Below, piece by piece: positions 44,117 through 51,706 of a stretch of 64,000 bases of DNA; position 1 is the stretch's first letter; each line of letters begins with the position of its first letter. Under the pieces are notes generated by a model that worked only from the letters and a program-made list of their open reading frames with translations, ran no database searches and had not been told where the DNA came from. The DNA comes from Blautia sp. MSJ-9 (GTDB lineage Bacteria; Bacillota; Clostridia; Lachnospirales; Lachnospiraceae), in NCBI RefSeq assembly GCF_018919065.1, contig NZ_JAHLQG010000031.1, positions 1 to 64,000 of the forward strand, given 5' to 3'. The translations under genes and the position numbers were made by a program.

Positions 44117-46327
44117 CTAATCCAGTTTCAATCCTGCAAGTGCCTGTGCAAATGCATTATTTACCGGTTCTTTGGCTTCCTTCTGCTGCTGTCTCATATA
44201 TTTCTGGACATCACGCTTGTTGACTCCTGCGCCTTCTTTGGCTCTTCTTGCCTGGAAAACAGAGAGTTTCTCCTTGTATCCGCAGGCACAGATAAATGTT
44301 TCTTCCTTACCTTTCACATACATTTCCATACGTTTATGACACTTTGGACAGCGTGCATTAGTAGTTCTGGATACAGTCTCTTTGTAACCACATTCTCTGT
44401 CCTGACACACCAGCATCTTTGCATTCTTTCCGTTAACTGCAAGAAGCTTCTTGCCGCAATTTGGACAGATCTTGTTTGTAAGATTATCATGACGGAAGAT
44501 CCCCTCTCCAGTCTTAATCTCATCTACAATATCGCAGGTATAATTTCGGATTTCTTTTAAGAATGTTTCCTGCTTCATCTTGCCCTTGGCGATATTTCCC
44601 AGCTTCATCTCCCAGTCTGCAGTCAGCTCCGGTTTGCGTAGTTCTTCAGGTACCAGCTCCAGGAGCTGTTTTGCCTTGGAAGTCAAATGGATTTCATTGC
44701 CTTTCTTTTCCATAAGAAAGCTATTAAAAAGTTTCTCAATAATATCTGCTCTGGTGGCAACGGTTCCCAGACCGCCTGTCTCGCCAAGAGTTTTCACAGC
44801 TTTCACATCGTGACTCTCCATATATCGTACAGGATTCTCCATCGCAGCGAGAAGTGTAGCTTCTGTAAATCTCGCAGGCGGTTTTGTCTTGCCTGTATTC
44901 ATGGATACACTATCAATATGTAGCTTCTCACCTTCTCTCATCTGAGGAAGGTTCTGATCTTTCAGTTTCTGAGATTCATCAGCCGAATCTATATCGTCAT
45001 CGCTTCCATCTGTGTCCATATTCTCGTACACTTCTTTCCATCCGACGCTCTTTACAACTTTACCGCTGGCTGCAAACAGTTCTCCAACTGTCTTTCCTTC
45101 CATACTTACCTGCTCGTAAATAAACGGCGGATACAGCACGCTTAAGAATCTGCGTACTACCATGTCGTAAATCTTTCGCTCCTCATTTGTCATATGATCA
45201 AGCTGGACAAACTGTTCTGTAGGAATGATCGCATGATGATCACTGACCTTTTTATCATCCACAAAGCTTCCGTTTGCACGGATCGGCTGATTCATCAGTG
45301 CTCCTGCCAGTTTTCTGTACGGTCCGACTGCGCAGGCTTTCAGACGTTCTTTGATCGTAAGTACAATATCTTTGCCGATATATCTGGAATCTGTTCTCGG
45401 ATACGTAAGGACTTTATGATTCTCATACAGACGCTGCATAATGTTCAGTGTCTGTTTGGCTGAATAACCATATCTTTGATTTGCTTCTCTCTGTAATGTA
45501 GTCAGGTCATATAAGCCCGGCGCAAAAGATTTCTTTTCTTTACTGGTTACGGAAGATACTTCCAGTGCCTGATTTCGGACAGCAGATGCGATTTCCTCTG
45601 CTTTCTCTTTATTAAAAGTTCTGAAACTCTTACTCTTTGATTCTCTCCATGTCCAGATAACATCTCCGGCTTTCAGCGTAAGCCCGTAATATTCTTTTGG
45701 CTTAAATGCACGGATCTCCTCTTCCCTTTTCGCAATCATTGCAAGTGTCGGTGTCTGTACACGTCCACAGGAAAGCTGCGCATTGTATTTACAGGTGAGT
45801 GCTCTGGTTCCGTTCATTCCTACGAGCCAGTCTGCCTCTGCTCTTGCAGCTGCTGCTCTGTACAGGTTATCGTACTCATGTCCGTTCTTCAGATTCGCAA
45901 AGCCTTCTTTGATCGCTTTGTCTGTAACAGATGAGATCCAAAGTCTGCGGATTGGTTTGTGGCAGTCTGCTTTATCAAGAATCCAACGGGCAACCAGTTC
46001 TCCTTCTCGTCCGGCATCTGTGGCAATGATAATATCTTTGATATCTTTTCTGTAAAGCTGTGTTTTAACTGCATTGTACTGTTTACCGGTCTGACGGATG
46101 ACTACCAGTTTCATCTTATCCGGCATCATGGGAAGTGTGGACATTTCCCATTTTGTATATTTCTTATCGTATTCCTCAGGATCTGCCAGTGTCACAAGAT
46201 GCCCCAGTGCCCAGGTAACTACATATTCTTTTCCTTCCAGAGTTCCGTTGCCTTTCTGCGTACAGTGAAGGACTCTGGCAATATCTCTGGCAACAGATGG
46301 CTTCTCTGCTATTATTAATGATTTCAT
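44117..46327 (-). CDS. topB: DNA topoisomerase III (type IA)
   Basis: A 736-residue enzyme. The TOPRIM domain has IIAEKPSVARDIARVL and IATDAGREGELVARWI (about 103-118). The active-site tyrosine is in LTYPRTDSRYI (about Y310). GGLGTVATRADII follows, and the C terminus has zinc-ribbon repeats: CPNCGKKLLA, CQDRECGY, CPKCHKRM and CACGYKEK. It decatenates DNA during replication and recombination. AAGGAG precedes the ATG. It is of normal length for Firmicute TopB and heads a three-gene minus-strand unit. Confidence 0.95.
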   Translation of the reverse strand: MKSLIIAEKPSVARDIARVLHCTQKGNGTLEGKEYVVTWALGHLVTLADPEEYDKKYTKWEMSTLPMMPDKMKLVVIRQTGKQYNAVKTQLYRKDIKDIIIATDAGREGELVARWILDKADCHKPIRRLWISSVTDKAIKEGFANLKNGHEYDNLYRAAAARAEADWLVGMNGTRALTCKYNAQLSCGRVQTPTLAMIAKREEEIRAFKPKEYYGLTLKAGDVIWTWRESKSKSFRTFNKEKAEEIASAVRNQALEVSSVTSKEKKSFAPGLYDLTTLQREANQRYGYSAKQTLNIMQRLYENHKVLTYPRTDSRYIGKDIVLTIKERLKACAVGPYRKLAGALMNQPIRANGSFVDDKKVSDHHAIIPTEQFVQLDHMTNEERKIYDMVVRRFLSVLYPPFIYEQVSMEGKTVGELFAASGKVVKSVGWKEVYENMDTDGSDDDIDSADESQKLKDQNLPQMREGEKLHIDSVSMNTGKTKPPARFTEATLLAAMENPVRYMESHDVKAVKTLGETGGLGTVATRADIIEKLFNSFLMEKKGNEIHLTSKAKQLLELVPEELRKPELTADWEMKLGNIAKGKMKQETFLKEIRNYTCDIVDEIKTGEGIFRHDNLTNKICPNCGKKLLAVNGKNAKMLVCQDRECGYKETVSRTTNARCPKCHKRMEMYVKGKEETFICACGYKEKLSVFQARRAKEGAGVNKRDVQKYMRQQQKEAKEPVNNAFAQALAGLKLD

Positions 46328-46391
46328 AGATAAACTCCTTTTTATGTCATTGAAATATTATGAAATACTTTTCTGATAATTTTCTATGGCA

Positions 46392-46440
46392 TAAAAAATC
46401 TGCAGCCAGGGTTTTCTATTGCCCTGACCGCTGATTTTTT
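46392..46440 (-). terminator. Terminator of the response-regulator gene
   Basis: AATCAGCGGTCAGGG pairs with CCCTGGCTGCAGATT with two mismatches, followed on the minus strand by TTTTTT. Confidence 0.75.
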
Positions 46441-46499
46441 CTCTTATGAAAGTATAGCATAGATAGGTCTAATTTACAAATAATTCTGCCTACTTTATA

Positions 46500-47189
46500 T
46501 CAATCCTGCTTTATATCAATCTTATATCCAACTCCACGTACTGTTTCCACCAGTTCTCCTGCTGTACCCAGTTTCTGTCTCAGTGTTCGGATATGTACAT
46601 CCACTGTTCTGCTCTCTCCGTCAAATTCGTATCCCCATACCTGATTCAGAAGCTGTGTTCTTGAGAGAACGGTTCCGCTGTTCTTCAGCAGCAGACATAA
46701 AACTTCATATTCCTTTAACGTAAGGTTTACATTCTGTTTATCCACTGTGGCGATATGTCTTGCAGGGCAGACATAGAGATTTCCTATCTGATATTCCTCT
46801 ACACCGTCATCTTCTGTTCTTCTCAGCAATGCACGGATTCTGGAAATCAGTTCCATCATTCGGAAGGGCTTTGGAATATAATCGTCTGCTCCGCTGTCCA
46901 GGCCTACTACTGTATCATATTCACTGCTCTTGGCAGTCAGCATGATGATCGGAAGTTTCCGAGTATCAGGACGCATGCGCAGTTTTTTCAATATGGAAAT
47001 ACCGTCTTCTTCAGGAAGCATAACATCCAGAAGCAACAATACCGGCTGTTCTTTTTCAAGTGCTTTCCAGAAAAGGGATGGTCTCTCGAAACCCTTTGCT
47101 TCAAATCCCTGACTTTTCAGGGTGTAAATTACCAGTTCACGAATGCTCTCATCATCTTCTACCAAATATATCATTTTGTTTTTCTCCAT
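46500..47189 (-). CDS. OmpR/PhoB-family response regulator
   Basis: A 229-residue two-domain regulator. The receiver has the acidic pair VEDDES, the phosphoacceptor in LLLDVMLPEEDG (about Asp 54), MLTAKS and PKPF (Lys). The winged helix (about 130-228) contains NLTLKEYEVLCLLLKNSGTV and SRTVDVHIRTLRQKLG. It is PhoB-like. No histidine kinase gene is adjacent: the next gene downstream is topB and the divergent gene is a PAP2 protein. Phosphate or envelope control is a guess. Confidence 0.92.
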   Translation of the reverse strand: MEKNKMIYLVEDDESIRELVIYTLKSQGFEAKGFERPSLFWKALEKEQPVLLLLDVMLPEEDGISILKKLRMRPDTRKLPIIMLTAKSSEYDTVVGLDSGADDYIPKPFRMMELISRIRALLRRTEDDGVEEYQIGNLYVCPARHIATVDKQNVNLTLKEYEVLCLLLKNSGTVLSRTQLLNQVWGYEFDGESRTVDVHIRTLRQKLGTAGELVETVRGVGYKIDIKQD

Positions 47190-47381
47190 TTTTAATATTT
47201 TTTACTGGCAGATATCTCTGTTTTACACAGAAATAAAAGCCTCTTTATTTAATTCATTAGTCTTAGTATAAAGATTCCCCGTTAAATCTTTGTTTGACTT
47301 TCCGTTAAAACTTTGTAAAATCCCACATTTTATTTCCGATTTTTTTAATAAAATTTTTATATACTTTATGAGAAAATTTAT

Positions 47382-47410
47382 TTGTAAAAAAAGTATGAAG
47401 ATGATATGAT
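47382..47410 (+). promoter_or_regulatory. Promoter of the PAP2 gene
   Basis: TTGTAA (47382-47387), a 17-base spacer and TATGAT (47405-47410). The 47190-47484 gap contains little else. Confidence 0.55.
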
Positions 47411-47484
47411 AATGAAAGAAATAAAGCGTTACAGAATTAATACAGATTATCGTTCATAACAGATCATACAAGGAAGGTGACATT

Positions 47485-48168
47485 GTGAAGCGTTTTATTG
47501 ACAAATATCGACACGGACTTGTTATTATTATTTACAGCATTGTTTATATTCTGATGTTTGGCTGGTTGGAGCACAGACCAATCCACAGCTATCATATCGT
47601 ACATACAGTTTTTGACGATTGGATTCCATTTTGTGAGTTCTTTATTGTTCCTTACATGTTATGGTTTCCATATATGATCCTGGCGGTAGCCTATTTTATC
47701 TTTTTTAATAAGAATAAACATGAATATTATCAGCTGGCATTTAATCTTATGATGGGAATGACCGTTTTTCTGATCGTTTCTTACGTTTATCCGAATGCCC
47801 AGCATTTACGCCCGACAGAATTTCCAAGGGACAACTTCTTCACATCTGCAGTAAAGTGGCTGTACAGTACAGATACTCCTACAAACATTCTTCCGAGTAT
47901 CCATGTATTTAATTCTCTTGCGATTCATATGTCGCTTACAAACTGTGAGGCTCTTCGAGATAAGAAGCTTGTAAAGGCTGCGTCCCTTACCCTTACTTCT
48001 CTGATCATCATGTCAACGATGTTCCTGAAGCAGCATTCTGTAATTGATGTATGTATGGGCGCTACACTTGCATTGTTTGGCTTTGTGGTTTTTTACCCAA
48101 GAAAGGTGACTGAATCTTCCAGAGCCGATTATTTCAGAAATGCAGAAAGAAAAAAAAGTGAAAATTAA
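47485..48168 (+). CDS. PAP2-superfamily membrane phosphatase/phosphotransferase
   Basis: A 227-residue integral membrane protein with about six hydrophobic helices. The PAP2 motifs are LPSIHVFNSLAIH (about 151-163) and KQHSVIDVCMGA (about 190-201), with the catalytic histidines in each. The N-terminal KRX6RP motif is not obvious, so it may be of the inositol-phosphotransferase-like branch. It probably acts on membrane lipid phosphates. GTG start with GGAAGG 7 bases upstream. A repeat and a strong terminator follow. Confidence 0.85.
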   Translation: MKRFIDKYRHGLVIIIYSIVYILMFGWLEHRPIHSYHIVHTVFDDWIPFCEFFIVPYMLWFPYMILAVAYFIFFNKNKHEYYQLAFNLMMGMTVFLIVSYVYPNAQHLRPTEFPRDNFFTSAVKWLYSTDTPTNILPSIHVFNSLAIHMSLTNCEALRDKKLVKAASLTLTSLIIMSTMFLKQHSVIDVCMGATLALFGFVVFYPRKVTESSRADYFRNAERKKSEN

Positions 48169-48170
48169 TA

Positions 48171-48221
48171 GTCAAACGGATATTCGCAATTGAAACAAGG
48201 GACTTACTTGATTCGGTTAAA
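48171..48221. repeat. Dispersed intergenic repeat, short type (copy 2)
   Basis: GTCAAACGGATATTCGCAAT then ACTTGATTCGGTTAAAA, matching the copy at 51618-51664. It starts 2 bases after the PAP2 stop. Confidence 0.65.
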
Positions 48222-48226
48222 AAATA

Positions 48227-48284
48227 AAGGCAGAACACCTGTCTGAAACAACTATTTGTTTCTTATCAGGTGTTCTGCTTTTTT
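48227..48284. terminator. Bidirectional terminator after the PAP2 gene
   Basis: AAAGGCAGAACACCTG pairs with CAGGTGTTCTGCTTT followed by TTT. Confidence 0.85.
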
Positions 48285-48310
48285 GATATTCAAAATTTAT
48301 TTGTAATTTA

Positions 48311-48378
48311 GTCAGACAGATAAAATCATGCGCTTCGCTGTTTACCTGGTTTTGTTAGATCAGGCAAATACTGTCAGA
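48311..48378. repeat. Dispersed intergenic repeat, long type (copy 4)
   Basis: GTCAGACAGATAAAATCATG, CGCTTCGCTG and a CTGTCAGATAAAA end align partly with the copy at 8011-8082; the middle is more diverged. Confidence 0.5.
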
Positions 48379-48383
48379 TAAAA

Positions 48384-49400
48384 TTAATTGAATCCATAGA
48401 ATTTCTGGCTGATCTTATATGCTGCTACAGACACCTTTCTGCCGCCCCTTCCAGGGAGATTCATGACTCTGCCGAAGAGACTGTGGCGCAGTCTTCTGTA
48501 CACAGCACGGTTCTTCAGTTTGATGTACTCAAGAAGTTCTTTTTTCTTCTGTAATGATTCCTCTGTATCTGCGCGGATCAGCATAATGGAAGAGATCGTT
48601 GTGATAATATCCAGATAGCTGAACATATAATTTTTCAGATGTTTATCTGTATTTGGACAGTTAATATAAGCATCTACCATCAGTTTGTTTACACGGATCT
48701 GCTGGTCGATACGTTTGATCATTACTTTTTCATTAACGGACTGATCATCTCTGCCGATAAAATAGCGGTAGAAATTCACATCCAGATAGTAGAGATTCTT
48801 TACATATGGAAGTGGTTCAAAAGCAAACAGATTATCTACGTAGAATGTATGCTTCGGCAACTCCAGACCACATTCATGAAGCAGTTCGGTACGGTAGATC
48901 ATGGAATGCATCAGAAGGTATTTACCCTTTGGCATATGTTTTACCTCTTCCCATCCGAATACTCTGTCCTGCGGCAGACATCTGCGGTACTGCATAACCT
49001 TCTTGCGGGCTGCACCCTGTTTCTCATATACAAAGTTACTGATCAGAAGGTCTACTGTCTGCGGACCTCTTAACAATTCATATAAAGTCTCCAGAATCTT
49101 GATATATGCTTCTTTATTTACCCAGTCATCACTGTCTACTACTTTAAAATACAGACCTGTAGCATTTCTGATACCTGCATTTACAGCCTCTCCGTGGCCG
49201 CCGTTCTCCTGGTGGATAGCTTTCACGATCGTAGGATACTTCGCCGCATAAGCATCGGCGATCTCAGCAGTTCTGTCTGAGGATCCGTCGTCAACGACCA
49301 GAATCTCAACTTCCTCTCCTCCTACTAATAATGACTCTATACACTTCTCCATATAATCCTGAGAATTATAACATGGAATCGCAATACTTAACAGTTTCAT
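48384..49400 (-). CDS. Family 2 glycosyltransferase
   Basis: A 338-residue GT-A fold enzyme. SIAIPCYNSQDYMEKCIESLL, LVVDDGSSDRTAEIADAY and HQENGGHGEAVNAGIRNATG form the nucleotide-binding core, and YFKVVDSDDWVNKEAY supplies the DxD-like metal site (about 92-95). A basic C-terminal tail (GRGGRKVSVAAYK) may contact membrane. It adds sugars to a cell-surface polymer or lipid; the acceptor is unknown. AAGGAGG precedes the ATG. It overlaps mutY by 4 bases, an unexpected pairing with a DNA repair gene. Confidence 0.9.
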   Translation of the reverse strand: MKLLSIAIPCYNSQDYMEKCIESLLVGGEEVEILVVDDGSSDRTAEIADAYAAKYPTIVKAIHQENGGHGEAVNAGIRNATGLYFKVVDSDDWVNKEAYIKILETLYELLRGPQTVDLLISNFVYEKQGAARKKVMQYRRCLPQDRVFGWEEVKHMPKGKYLLMHSMIYRTELLHECGLELPKHTFYVDNLFAFEPLPYVKNLYYLDVNFYRYFIGRDDQSVNEKVMIKRIDQQIRVNKLMVDAYINCPNTDKHLKNYMFSYLDIITTISSIMLIRADTEESLQKKKELLEYIKLKNRAVYRRLRHSLFGRVMNLPGRGGRKVSVAAYKISQKFYGFN

Positions 49401-50452
49401 CTTGTTTCCTCCTTGATATACTTTGCATACGCTCCAAAAGCAGATGGAATTGCGTATTGTTTACCGGATTGTTCTCTGGTTGCAAAAATAAGTTCTTTAT
49501 CCTGTGTTCTCTTCAGGGATGAGACCTTTATTCTGTATGCCTGCATTCTCCATTCAATATGGGAGAAAATATGCTTTGCAGGCGGAAGTTTCTCTATATA
49601 CAGGGGATCAAGTCCCAGACCTTCAACATAGGAAATGGCTTCCTCTCTGTCCAGATGTCCCTGTATATTCGGCAGTTCATACAATCCTGCCAGCAGCCCT
49701 GCCTCTGGGCGCTTTCTGATGGCTGTATATTCTCCATCCTGAATTATAAATACAGTTTTGTTTTCCAGTGTTCTGGCTTTCTTTGGTGCTTTTACAGGAA
49801 TATCATCCACTTTGTCATGCTTTCGTGCCAGACAGGCAGATGCCACAGGACATTCTTCACATTTTGCCTGACCATTAGGGACACATATAACAGCACCCAG
49901 TTCCATCAATGCCTGATTAAAGTCCCCCGGACATTCTGCCGGCATAATCTTCTGAATCTGCTGCTCTATCTTTTTGCGAACAGACTGCTTACTGATATCT
50001 TCCGTACTCTCTGTAATTCTGGAAATTACACGCAGTACATTTCCGTCTACTGCAGGAACTGATATTCCGTATGCAATAGATGCTATGGCACCGGCAGTGT
50101 AGCTTCCTATTCCTTTTAACGACAGAAGAGCCTGATAATCCTCAGGTAATCTGCCATTATATTCTTTTTTTACAGTCAGAGCCGCCTCCTGCATGTTTCG
50201 GACACGGTTATAATACCCCAGTCCTTCCCATAACTTCAGAAGCTTCTCCTGCGGACAGTCTGCCAGTGCTTCTATATCCGGAAGTTCTGTGATAAAACGC
50301 TGAAAATACGGTTTCACTGCTTCTACTCTGGTCTGCTGCAGCATAATTTCAGATACCCATGTATAATACGCATTTTGTTTATCTCTCCATGGAAGTATTC
50401 TCTTATTGTCTCTGTACCATTTTACCAGAGGTATTACAATTTCTTCAAGCAT
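49397..50452 (-). CDS. mutY: A/G-specific adenine glycosylase
   Basis: A 351-residue protein. The helix-hairpin-helix glycosylase domain has LPWRDKQNAYYTWVSEIMLQ, LKGIGSYTAGAIASIAYG (HhH) and VPAVDGNVLRVISR (catalytic Asp, about 137). The 4Fe-4S cluster is the C-x6-C-x2-C-x5-C set starting CVPNGQAKCEECPVASAC. The C-terminal NUDIX-like domain checks 8-oxoG. It removes A opposite 8-oxoG. GGAG is 7 bases before the ATG. It overlaps sfsA by 8 bases and the glycosyltransferase by 4, forming a three-gene unit. Confidence 0.95.
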   Translation of the reverse strand: MLEEIVIPLVKWYRDNKRILPWRDKQNAYYTWVSEIMLQQTRVEAVKPYFQRFITELPDIEALADCPQEKLLKLWEGLGYYNRVRNMQEAALTVKKEYNGRLPEDYQALLSLKGIGSYTAGAIASIAYGISVPAVDGNVLRVISRITESTEDISKQSVRKKIEQQIQKIMPAECPGDFNQALMELGAVICVPNGQAKCEECPVASACLARKHDKVDDIPVKAPKKARTLENKTVFIIQDGEYTAIRKRPEAGLLAGLYELPNIQGHLDREEAISYVEGLGLDPLYIEKLPPAKHIFSHIEWRMQAYRIKVSSLKRTQDKELIFATREQSGKQYAIPSAFGAYAKYIKEETR

Positions 50453-51164
50453 GATTTTTCTCCACTAAACATATTTCGACAGGATCCTGTATCTTGATCG
50501 TATCCTCTGTGACCAGACAGTCTCTTGCGATCAGTTTTACACCTGCCTTCTGTGCTCTCTGCAGTGCTTCGCCAAATTCATGATGCGTCGTCCAGTTAGG
50601 TTCGAACCTCTTAACCCCTTTCATCTGGATCACAAACAGAAGATATGCCTCATAACCATCTTCAAGACACCGGATCAGTTCTTCCACATGTTTTATCCCT
50701 CTCTCGGTAGGTGCATCCGGAAATCTGGCAATGTTATCTGCCTCAAGAGTCACACCTTTCACTTCAATAAATGCTTTTCTCTGTTCTGACTCCACATAGA
50801 TGTCAAATCTGGAATTACCGTAAGTTTTTTCTGTCTTCACTGTCACTTCTTCCGGAAAAAGACCGCCGTTTCTGATCCATTCTGCTGCTGCTTTGTTTGG
50901 TACCTGAGAATCCATATTGATCCATCGACCGGATTTGTTTACACAAATCAGATCATATTTCGTCTTTCTGTCAGGGTTGGAACTCTTTTCCAGAATTACT
51001 TCTGTTCCCGAAATTAGCAGTTCTCTGCATCTTCCCGTATTCTTCACATGTACGGTTTCTGTATGTCCCCCTAATTCTACCTGTGCAATGAAGCGATTCG
51101 GTCTGTTTTGAAAGACTGCTTTTTCTATGTTATTATATTTCATCTTCTTTACTGGTTTCCTCAT
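50445..51164 (-). CDS. sfsA: SfsA-family DNA-binding/nuclease-like protein
   Basis: A 239-residue protein of full length for SfsA: RPNRFIAQVELGG near the start, HVKNTGRCRELL, SRFDIYVESEQRKAFIEVKG (PD-(D/E)xK-like core) and FPDAPTERGIKHVEEL. The family was named for sugar fermentation stimulation, and its biochemical role is unsettled. The start is not certain: AGAG 6 bases before the ATG at 51164 is modest. First gene of the sfsA-mutY-glycosyltransferase unit. Confidence 0.92.
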   Translation of the reverse strand: MRKPVKKMKYNNIEKAVFQNRPNRFIAQVELGGHTETVHVKNTGRCRELLISGTEVILEKSSNPDRKTKYDLICVNKSGRWINMDSQVPNKAAAEWIRNGGLFPEEVTVKTEKTYGNSRFDIYVESEQRKAFIEVKGVTLEADNIARFPDAPTERGIKHVEELIRCLEDGYEAYLLFVIQMKGVKRFEPNWTTHHEFGEALQRAQKAGVKLIARDCLVTEDTIKIQDPVEICLVEKNHA

Positions 51165-51216
51165 TTACTCTCTGATAGCTTTCTCTATCTTAACATAAAA
51201 TATCAAGAAACGCAAA

Positions 51217-51257
51217 AAGGATTGTACACGCTCTTTCAATCGTGAACAATCCCCTTT
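51217..51257 (-). terminator. Terminator of the small membrane protein gene
   Basis: GGATTGTTCACG pairs with CGTGTACAATCC (one mismatch), followed on the minus strand by TTTTTGCG. Confidence 0.75.
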
Positions 51258-51267
51258 AAATTCTATT

Positions 51268-51573
51268 CTATTTTTCTTTTTCTGTTTTTCTACATTTTAC
51301 TCTCAGATAATACATCAGACCAACAATGATAATCAGCAGAACTACTATGTATCCAATCTTAAAAGTCATTCCTGTTGTAAACATATCAATTCCTGTCAAA
51401 ATACCAATCAGAATCAACGCTACACCACAGCCCTTCTCCATCTTCTTCTCATCGTAAAATTTCTTTCGTGCTTCTGCATTTCCACCTTTCATAAAAACAC
51501 TTCCATGTCCTGTCAGAAGCATTACGCCTATTACAAGAGCAGCAATTGTTAATATCAGATCTAAAGAATCCAC
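51268..51573 (-). CDS. Small membrane protein, possibly DUF3784
   Basis: A 101-residue protein with three hydrophobic helices (ILTIAALVIGVMLLTG, VALILIGILTGIDMF, IVVLLIIIVGLMYYL). Between the first two is TGHGSVFMKGGNAEARKKFYDEKKM, reminiscent of the cytoplasmic loop of DUF3784 proteins. The function is unknown. The start was moved to the GTG at 51573, where GAAGGAG lies 7 bases upstream; the longer frame starts before this site. It is monocistronic. Confidence 0.75.
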   Translation of the reverse strand: MDSLDLILTIAALVIGVMLLTGHGSVFMKGGNAEARKKFYDEKKMEKGCGVALILIGILTGIDMFTTGMTFKIGYIVVLLIIIVGLMYYLRVKCRKTEKEK

Positions 51574-51617
51574 AATTATTCTCCTTCCAATTTTCTTATA
51601 TGACAACTCAAAACATT

Positions 51618-51664
51618 GTCAAGCGAATATTCATAATCCGCTTCGCTACTTGATTCGGTTAAAA
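51618..51664. repeat. Dispersed intergenic repeat, short type (copy 3)
   Basis: GTCAAGCGAATATTCATAAT, CCGCTTCGCTACTTGATTCG and GTTAAAA. Shares the first part with 14488-14519 and the last part with 48171-48221. Confidence 0.7.
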
Positions 51665-51702
51665 TTACGGGACTATTGCCTGCACAACAGTCCCGTAATA
51701 TC
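51664..51702 (-). terminator. Terminator of the L,D-transpeptidase gene
   Basis: TTACGGGACT and AGTCCCGTAA pair around 14 bases and are followed on the minus strand by TTTT. Confidence 0.85.
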
Positions 51703-51706
51703 CTTT

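Noticed and set aside
43456..44223. 255-residue plus-strand frame
   Set aside because: It lies opposite two coupled real genes and has shadow-type composition (Cys/Ile/His-rich).
46500..48168. Response regulator and PAP2 protein as a two-component pair
   Set aside because: The PAP2 protein has no kinase motifs; they are simply divergent.
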